Assembly (NCBI GenBank): GCA_964389705.1
Contig: CAYMEO010000080.1
Location: 1 to 12,114, forward strand
Reading direction: 5' to 3'
Length of the DNA stretch: 12,114 bases
From: PSLL01 sp964389705
GTDB taxonomy: Bacteria > Desulfobacterota_D > UBA1144 > Nemesobacterales > CSP1-2
Each line of letters starts with the position of its first letter. Positions within the stretch are counted from its first letter, which is position 1. Shown here piece by piece: positions 7,464 to 12,114 of the stretch. Made by a program: the position numbers and the translations under genes. The notes below the pieces were generated by a model. It was not told the DNA's origin, searched no databases, and worked only from the letters and a program-made list of their open reading frames with translations.

Positions 7464-8672
7464 CTACTTGGAAAGTGTAGATATAAGTTTAAACATAGGC
7501 ATATACATAGCAATTACTATGAATCCAACAGTTCCCCCTAAGAAGGCAATCATTATCGGCTCAAGAGCAGACATTAAAGAGGCAACTGCAGCGTCCACTT
7601 CCTCATCGTAGAAGTCAGCAATCTTGTTGAGCATATCATCTAGGGCTCCTGTCTGCTCGCCAACAGCTATCATCTGAACCACCATGGATGGGAATATTTT
7701 GGGTCTTGCCGAAAGCGGTTCAGCTAGTGTTTTTCCCTCGCTTACTCCCTTCCTTACCTCAAGAATCGCCTCCTCTGTAACCTTGTTTCCAGATGCCCTC
7801 GCTGTAATTTCAAGTCCATCTAATATTGGTATACCACCTGTGGTAAGCGTTGCAAGAGTCCGACAAAATCTAGAGAGAACGGTTTTGAGTATAAGATCGC
7901 CCACTAGCCAGAGCTTGAGAAGAAAGGCATCTAATATCTTTTTTGCCCTCTCGGAACGCCTATATGAAAAGAATACAGCAGAGGACAATATACCAAGAGC
8001 GATAAGAATATAGATTATGTTACTCCTTAGAAATGCGCTTACATCCACAACAAACTGAGTAATAGCGGGAAGCGTAGTACCCAAGTCTTTAAAAAGAGAG
8101 GCAAACGTAGGAACGACAAATATTAAAATTATAGAAACCACTATAATCGCCACCGTAATAACAACAGCAGGGTAAACCATTGCCCCCTTAATCCTTCTCT
8201 TTATATTCTCGATCTTCTCAAGATACGTGGCTAGTCTCTGAAGGACCGTATCGAGAACACCACCCGCCTCACCAGCCCTTACTAGATTTACATAAAGCGC
8301 ATTGAAAACACTTGGATGCTTAGCAATAGCGTCGGCAAAGGTTGAACCGCTCTCTACAGACTCTTTCACCTGAGTGAGAACACTCTTGAATTTGGTCTTC
8401 TGCTGTGCGGCTAATACGTCAAGAGACTGAACAAGAGGAAGTCCTGCGTCAATCATCGTAGATAACTGTCTTGTAAAGACAACCAGTTCTTTAGCAGAAA
8501 CCCCTCTGGGTAAAAAGCTGAAGCTGATTTTACCCTTTTCCTTGATCCTATCAGGAATTGGCTGAATCTGCATCTGCCTCAGACGTGCGATCACAGCCGA
8601 TTTACTAGGGGCCTCCATTTGTCCCTTCTGGATTTTACCTCTTAATCTACCTTCCCATACATATACAGCCAT
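7464..8672 (-). CDS. pilC: Type IV pilus inner-membrane platform protein PilC
   Basis: A 402-residue GspF/PilC-type polytopic inner-membrane protein that links the cytoplasmic ATPases PilB and PilT to the growing pilus. It has the family duplication: a first T2SF domain at about 66-190 (FTRQLSTMIDAGLPLVQSLD ... GAMVYPAVV) and a second at about 269-393 (FCRTLATLTTGGIPILDGLE ... AVGEQTGALDDML). Hydrophobic segments lie at about 168-188, 216-236 and 370-392. The N-terminal 60 residues are basic and contain the short domain common in PilC. Length is normal and nothing is broken. ATG at 8670-8672 has GGAG 7 nt upstream. It lies 181 nt after pilT, an unusually wide gap for this operon that contains a hairpin with a U tail, and 8 nt before pilS. 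Confidence 0.93.
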   Translation of the reverse strand: MAVYVWEGRLRGKIQKGQMEAPSKSAVIARLRQMQIQPIPDRIKEKGKISFSFLPRGVSAKELVVFTRQLSTMIDAGLPLVQSLDVLAAQQKTKFKSVLTQVKESVESGSTFADAIAKHPSVFNALYVNLVRAGEAGGVLDTVLQRLATYLEKIENIKRRIKGAMVYPAVVITVAIIVVSIILIFVVPTFASLFKDLGTTLPAITQFVVDVSAFLRSNIIYILIALGILSSAVFFSYRRSERAKKILDAFLLKLWLVGDLILKTVLSRFCRTLATLTTGGIPILDGLEITARASGNKVTEEAILEVRKGVSEGKTLAEPLSARPKIFPSMVVQMIAVGEQTGALDDMLNKIADFYDEEVDAAVASLMSALEPIMIAFLGGTVGFIVIAMYMPMFKLISTLSK

Positions 8673-8777
8673 CTTTTTACTCCTTTAGTCCCCTTCCAAT
8701 TCTCATTCCTGCCCCCAGCCGAAATAAAAAATTGGTATACTTGATATAATGATCATTCATATTTCCCGGCTTACCAC

Positions 8778-8815
8778 AGAAAAACCTAAAACAGATGCCT
8801 CTCCATCTTTAGGTT
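8778..8815 (-). terminator. Candidate intrinsic terminator or attenuator between pilT and pilC
   Basis: The minus-strand RNA folds AACCUAAA (8815-8808) against UUUAGGUU (8790-8783) and GAUG against CAUC around loop GAGAGG, with a 3-nt bulge on one arm: 12 pairs. It is followed by UUUCU. It starts about 40 nt after the pilT stop. The 8673-8853 gap also has a perfect palindrome, AATGATCATT, at 8748-8757, but no clear promoter or small gene. The U tail is short, so partial termination is as likely as full. Confidence 0.5.
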
Positions 8816-8853
8816 AATTCATGGTTAAAGATCGCTCTTCCAATTGTATCTAC

Positions 8854-9945
8854 TTATCTGCCTGCCCGCTCCATTCTTGTGTTTGGAGCAGAGAGCATTC
8901 TTTTTAATTCCTCCGGATCCGTGCTTCTTCCAATTGCATCCTCGTAGGTTATAAGCTTTCTTAAATATAGGTCGGCAAGGCTCTGATTAAGAGTTTGCAT
9001 TCCCCATTTCTCCTGCCCTATCTGCTGCTGAGAGTAAATCTGATGTACTTTGTCCTCTCTAATGAGATTTCTTATAGCCGGATTTGGAACCAGTACCTCC
9101 ATAGCGAGTACTCTTCCACCACCTATCTTGGGTATAAGAGTCTGACATAGTATCCCCTCCAAAACAAAAGAGAGTTGTGCCCTTACTTGAGACTGTTCAT
9201 GTGGGGGAAAGACATCAATAATGCGGTTTATTGTTTGAACGGCCGTGTTTGTGTGAAGCGTAGCCAAGGTTAAGTGACCCGTTTCAGAAAGAACAAGCGC
9301 TATTTTGATAGTTTCGAGATCCCTCATCTCTCCAATTAGAATTACATCCGGATCCTCTCTAAGGACGCTCCTTAAGGCATTATGAAAACTCTTTGTATCA
9401 CTTCCTACCTCTCTTTGATTTACGAGGCAATTTTTATGCGTCATAAGGTATTCAATCGGGTCTTCGATAGTAACTATATGGTCATGACGCTCTTGGTTTA
9501 TCTGATCTATTATTGCAGCAAGGGTAGTCGTCTTCCCAGACCCTGTAGGACCCGTAACAAGAATAAGCCCCCTTGGTCTTCTTGCAAGCTCAGAAACGAT
9601 AGGCGGAACCCCAAGTTCCTGAAGTCCCCTTATCTTAAAGGGAATTAAGCGGAAAGCACCTGCTACAGCGCCCCTTTGCATATAAATATTTCCTCGAAAC
9701 CGGCTTAGCCCCTGAACACCAAATGAGAAATCAAGCTCCCAGTTCTCCTCAAACTTTTGCTTCTGTGCATCTGTAAGGACACTGTAGCATATATCTTTAG
9801 TCTCAGGTATAGAAAGAGGTGGGTGTTTAATCGGGACGAGTTTCCCATCAATCCTGAGCATAGGAGGAGAACCAGTTGTAATGTGGAGGTCAGAGGCATT
9901 ACTGTCTACCATAATCTTTAGGAGTTGATGAAGGGTTACGGCCAT
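8854..9945 (-). CDS. pilT: Type IV pilus retraction ATPase PilT
   Basis: A 363-residue hexameric cytoplasmic ATPase that powers pilus retraction. The N-terminal PAS-like domain (about 1-100) includes the SDLHITTGSPP segment (18-28). The RecA-like core has Walker A GPTGSGKTT (132-140), Asp box TIEDPIEYL (159-167), Walker B DPDVILIGEMRD (198-209, E206) and His box TGHLTLATLHTNTA (222-235). The C-terminal AIRNLIRE (290-297) is the PilT-specific motif reported to be needed for retraction, which separates it from PilB and PilU. It lacks an MshEN domain and the four-cysteine zinc site seen in PilB. Start ATG has GGGAGG 6 nt upstream. It lies 24 nt after pilB and is likely co-transcribed from the riboswitch promoter; a terminator-like hairpin follows. 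Confidence 0.95.
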   Translation of the reverse strand: MAVTLHQLLKIMVDSNASDLHITTGSPPMLRIDGKLVPIKHPPLSIPETKDICYSVLTDAQKQKFEENWELDFSFGVQGLSRFRGNIYMQRGAVAGAFRLIPFKIRGLQELGVPPIVSELARRPRGLILVTGPTGSGKTTTLAAIIDQINQERHDHIVTIEDPIEYLMTHKNCLVNQREVGSDTKSFHNALRSVLREDPDVILIGEMRDLETIKIALVLSETGHLTLATLHTNTAVQTINRIIDVFPPHEQSQVRAQLSFVLEGILCQTLIPKIGGGRVLAMEVLVPNPAIRNLIREDKVHQIYSQQQIGQEKWGMQTLNQSLADLYLRKLITYEDAIGRSTDPEELKRMLSAPNTRMERAGR

Positions 9946-9969
9946 ATTATACCTCCCTATTTTATCCGA

Positions 9970-11709
9970 CTAATTATCAGGAGCCGTATTTCTTACAACC
10001 TCTTCAACTGTGCTTATACCGCGCTTGAGTTTAAGAAGGGCACTCTGCCTAAGCGTTTTCATTCCCTGCTTTATAGCCTCACGCTTGAGTTCAAGCACAG
10101 ATGCACCGCTTAGGACAAACTCCTTTAACTCCTCCGTGAGCACCATAACTTCATATACTGCTACTCTTCCCTTGTATCCGGTGCCAAGACATGTTTTACA
10201 ATTATCGCCCTTGCCTTTATATACCTTGTATTCAGATACCTCCTTCGGTGGCACCCCCAAATCAATTAAAACCTGAGGAGAAACCTTTACTTCCTCTTTA
10301 CAAACCGTACAGACCTTTCTCATAAGCCTCTGTGCAACAACCGCATTTAGAGATGCAGTTACAAGAAATGGCTCTATGCCCATATTTAGGAGTCGAGTAA
10401 TGGATGAAGCGGCATCATTTGTATGGAGCGTAGAGAGCACGAGGTGACCCGTGAGGGCAGCTTTAATCGCGATCTCGGCGGTTTCATAATCTCTGATCTC
10501 TCCTACGAGAATTATGTCAGGGTCCTGTCTTAAGAATGCCCTTAGACACGCGGCAAAATTGAGCCCGATTTCCTCATGGATATTAACCTGATTTACCCCA
10601 GGGAGGCTGTATTCAACTGGATCCTCAGCTGTAGAAATATTGACATCCGGACAGTTGAGCTCCATAAGGGCTGAGTAGAGAGTAGTTGTCTTTCCGCTTC
10701 CGGTAGGGCCTGTTATTAAGACCATTCCATAGGGCTTGTAAATAGAGTCTTTAAATGCCTTTAACTGGTCTTCTTCAAAGCCTAATTTGGTCAGATCGAG
10801 TTGAAGAGAGGACTTATCAAGAAGTCTCATTACAACCTTTTCACCAAAGATTGTAGGAATTACAGAGACACGATATTCCATATTCCTACCGCGGCCGAGC
10901 CTGAGTTTAATACGGCCATCTTGAGGAAGTCTCCTTTCGGCAATGTCGAGGTTTGCCATAATCTTCACCCTTGAAGATACGGCATTCTTTAACCTCATAG
11001 GTGGTCGCATAATGTCATATAGAACCCCGTCTATTCTATATCTGACCCTGTAGTCCTTCTCATAAGGCTCAATGTGAATGTCACTTGCATTTCGTCCTAT
11101 TGCATCAATAAGGATGTGGTTTACAAGCTTTACAACAGGAGCCTCTTCAGAAGCCCTTGCCAGGTCGTTTACCTCTATTTCCTCTTCTCCACCGAGTTCT
11201 ACTATGAAGTCCTGGAGTTCCCCCATTATCTGATCTATTGATACCCCTGTATCCTCAACCTCTATCTTTGCACTCCCCTCTTTTTTAGATCCGTAATACT
11301 TATCAATAGCATTTTTGATCGCCCTCTCAGAGGCAACCACAACTTCGATATTGTGCCCGGTTGCAAACTTGAGATCATCAATCGCAAATATATTGGATGG
11401 GTCTGACATCGCCACAACTAGATTTGATCCTGAGCGATTTATGGGAATAAGGCCATGTTTTACAGCAGATTCTCTGGGTACAAGTTTTAGAACATCAGGT
11501 GCTATCTCAAACTCATCGAGATTAATGGCAGGGACCCTGTACTGCTTGCTGAGAAATGCGACCAGTTCATATTCGTTTATATAGCCTAATCTGAGGAGTG
11601 TTTCGCCAAGCCGTTTACCAGTTTGTTTTTGCTCCTCAATTGCGGTTTTAAGCTGATCGAGGCTTATAACCTCTTCCTTAACAAGTATATCTCCAAAACG
11701 GCTGCTCAT
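9970..11709 (-). CDS. pilB: Type IV pilus extension ATPase PilB with tandem MshEN c-di-GMP domain
   Basis: A 579-residue cytoplasmic ATPase that drives pilus assembly with PilC. The N-terminus carries two MshEN-type 24-residue motifs: residues 4-27 (RFGDILV...Q27) and 33-56 (RLGETLL..G42..Q56), separated by exactly five residues. This is the arrangement known to bind c-di-GMP in MshE. The second copy matches the consensus fully; in the first, the conserved mid-motif glycine is E13 and the second position is F5. The catalytic domain (about 190-570) has Walker A GPTGSGKTT (334-342), Asp box AEDPVEY (361-367), Walker B DPDIILVGEIRD (396-407), His box TGHLVLSTLHTNDA (420-433) and a zinc site C467-x2-C470...C504-x2-C507. 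The ATG is preceded by AAAGGAGAG (11719-11727). It is the first gene of the pilus operon, about 200 nt downstream of a c-di-GMP riboswitch. Confidence 0.95.
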   Translation of the reverse strand: MSSRFGDILVKEEVISLDQLKTAIEEQKQTGKRLGETLLRLGYINEYELVAFLSKQYRVPAINLDEFEIAPDVLKLVPRESAVKHGLIPINRSGSNLVVAMSDPSNIFAIDDLKFATGHNIEVVVASERAIKNAIDKYYGSKKEGSAKIEVEDTGVSIDQIMGELQDFIVELGGEEEIEVNDLARASEEAPVVKLVNHILIDAIGRNASDIHIEPYEKDYRVRYRIDGVLYDIMRPPMRLKNAVSSRVKIMANLDIAERRLPQDGRIKLRLGRGRNMEYRVSVIPTIFGEKVVMRLLDKSSLQLDLTKLGFEEDQLKAFKDSIYKPYGMVLITGPTGSGKTTTLYSALMELNCPDVNISTAEDPVEYSLPGVNQVNIHEEIGLNFAACLRAFLRQDPDIILVGEIRDYETAEIAIKAALTGHLVLSTLHTNDAASSITRLLNMGIEPFLVTASLNAVVAQRLMRKVCTVCKEEVKVSPQVLIDLGVPPKEVSEYKVYKGKGDNCKTCLGTGYKGRVAVYEVMVLTEELKEFVLSGASVLELKREAIKQGMKTLRQSALLKLKRGISTVEEVVRNTAPDN

Positions 11710-11817
11710 TCTCTAAATCTCTCCTTTAAGAAATCACTGTGAAACAGAAATCTTGAAATACAATGAGTAATGAGCCCAGTAGAAAATCTATAAACAAATC
11801 CCTCTCACTTCCCTAAC

Positions 11818-11907
11818 TTATGAATATTTATCCCCACTGAGGCTCGACCGCAAAGACACAACACTTAGATAGCACTTATCATAAACAAACCAGTAAAGAA
11901 CGAGCAT
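11818..11907 (-). CDS. Possible 29-codon leader ORF between riboswitch and pilB
   Basis: An ATG at 11905-11907 is preceded by AGGAGGG (11917-11923) with 9-nt spacing, an excellent Shine-Dalgarno, and reads 29 codons to TAA. An in-frame TTG three codons upstream is also possible. The peptide begins MLVLYWFVYDKCYL and is Ser-rich towards the end; it resembles nothing I know. The Shine-Dalgarno falls in what would be the 3' strand of the riboswitch closing helix, and codons 18-21 cover the 10-nt complement of the riboswitch core. Its translation could therefore interact with switching. It may equally be a chance frame in a structured leader. Confidence 0.3.
   Translation of the reverse strand: MLVLYWFVYDKCYLSVVSLRSSLSGDKYS
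11836..11855 (-). promoter_or_regulatory. Putative expression platform: anti-aptamer segment in pilB leader
   Basis: Minus-strand RNA CUUUGCGGUC (11855-11846) is the exact complement of GACCGCAAAG in the riboswitch core (12021-12012). After a 2x2 mismatch, GCCU (11843-11840) also pairs with AGGU (12027-12024), 14 pairs in all. The next bases, GAGCC-U-CAGU (11845-11836), can instead pair with ACUGGGCUC (11780-11772), 9 bp with one bulged U. The two pairings share bases 11840-11843 and exclude each other. No U-tailed terminator was found, and how this would reach the pilB ribosome site is unclear. Apart from the possible leader ORF, I see nothing else in 11710-11835. Confidence 0.4.
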
Positions 11908-11915
11908 AAGATTCA

Positions 11916-12058
11916 ACCCTCCTGGGCAGCCCTGCTACCATGTCGGTCTTTGGCTATAAATCTCCAGTTTCTCAACTCTCTAAAAGACCAATGACCAATT
12001 TAGGCCAGAGGCTTTGCGGTCCCACCTTTTCAAGTAGTTTGCCTTCTTCCATAGGGTC
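11916..12058 (-). promoter_or_regulatory. Class I cyclic-di-GMP riboswitch (GEMM-I)
   Basis: In transcription order the minus strand shows the GEMM-I hallmarks. GGCAAAC (12043-12037) leads into a hairpin, CUACUU-GAAA-AGGUGG (12037-12022), with a GNRA tetraloop. Then come GACC, GCAAAGCC (12017-12010) and GGCCUAA (12006-12000). A second hairpin, GGUCUUU/AAAGACC (11989-11983 with 11951-11945), encloses a 31-nt apical region. The 3' element UGGUAGCAGGGCUGCC (11940-11925) is the tetraloop-receptor side. ACCCU (12057-12053) can close on AGGGU (11920-11916). The bases equivalent to the ligand contacts G20, A47 and C92 of the Vibrio Vc2 aptamer appear to be G, A and C; G rather than A at the first favours c-di-GMP over the cAMP-GMP variant. 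One extra C (GACCGC, usual GACGC) is odd. It sits just after a promoter and leads into pilB; ON or OFF cannot be read from sequence. Confidence 0.88.
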
Positions 12059-12079
12059 TAGAACCATTTCTAAATGTGG

Positions 12080-12108
12080 AATTTACACCCATTTCATTTG
12101 AAAGTCAA
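12080..12108 (-). promoter_or_regulatory. Sigma-70-like promoter of the riboswitch-pilB transcript
   Basis: TTGACT (12103-12108) and TAAATT (12080-12085) on the minus strand, spaced by 17 nt. Predicted start near 12073, about 15 nt before the first riboswitch base, which is the position expected if the aptamer is the 5' leader of the pilB mRNA. The agreement of promoter, aptamer and pilB order strengthens each call. Confidence 0.65.
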
Positions 12109-12114
12109 CGGGTT

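Noticed and set aside
8722..8750. Perfect TATAAT on the plus strand in the pilT-pilC gap
   Set aside because: No -35 element at 16-18 nt and no gene on the plus strand downstream; it is AT-rich background overlapping a palindrome.
11925..11940. TGG-N10-GC pattern resembling a sigma-54 promoter upstream of pilB
   Set aside because: It falls exactly on the conserved GGUAGC..GCUGCC element of the riboswitch and matches only the GG and GC cores, so the aptamer explains it.
1..12114. Mobile elements, CRISPR arrays, tRNA or rRNA genes
   Set aside because: No transposase or integrase frames, no regularly spaced repeats, and no tRNA-like cloverleaf or rRNA stretch could be recognised on either strand.

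Overview
The window is about 12.1 kb of moderately AT-rich bacterial chromosome, almost fully coding, with no transposase, integrase, CRISPR array, rRNA or tRNA visible. The type IV pilus gene order pilB-pilT-pilC-pilS-pilR, a GEMM-I (cyclic di-GMP) riboswitch, and a miaB / bifunctional-nuclease pair fit a Gram-negative of the deltaproteobacterial (Desulfobacterota/Myxococcota-like) type. That placement is inference from gene order and protein style; no marker gene here settles it.

Layout. Positions 1-105 (minus) hold the first 35 codons of an unrecognised membrane-anchored protein cut by the window edge. Positions 359-2134 (minus) form a two-gene unit: an MFS transporter followed 9 nt later by a DUF2203 protein. 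A divergent promoter region (2135-2397) separates it from a rightward pair, miaB (tRNA ms2i6A37 synthase) and an overlapping bifunctional-nuclease (DUF151) gene, ending at 4192. A convergent gap (4193-4395) with one imperfect hairpin follows. The rest (4396-12108) is one leftward pilus locus, in transcription order: a sigma-70-like promoter at 12080-12108, a class I cyclic-di-GMP riboswitch at about 11916-12058, a 200-nt leader with a possible 29-codon leader ORF, pilB (extension ATPase), pilT (retraction ATPase), a hairpin with a U tail, pilC (platform protein), pilS (membrane histidine kinase) and pilR (sigma-54 activator).

The most interesting part is the pilB control region. The riboswitch has the GAAA tetraloop hairpin, the GCAAAGCC core, GGCCUAA and the GGUAGC..GGG..GCC receptor-side element, and follows a TTGACT-17-TAAATT promoter. 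The protein it controls, PilB, begins with two 24-residue MshEN-type motifs separated by exactly five residues, the known c-di-GMP binding architecture of MshE-like ATPases. So the same second messenger is predicted to act on both the pilB mRNA and the PilB protein. The leader also carries a perfect 10-nt complement of the riboswitch core (14 bp counting a flanking 4-bp block), which could be the antagonistic pairing of the switch, and a second mutually exclusive hairpin downstream.

Together, pilB/pilT/pilC would drive pilus extension and retraction at the inner membrane, and pilS/pilR would sense a membrane signal and activate sigma-54 promoters, classically pilA. The pilin gene itself is not next to pilSR in this window.
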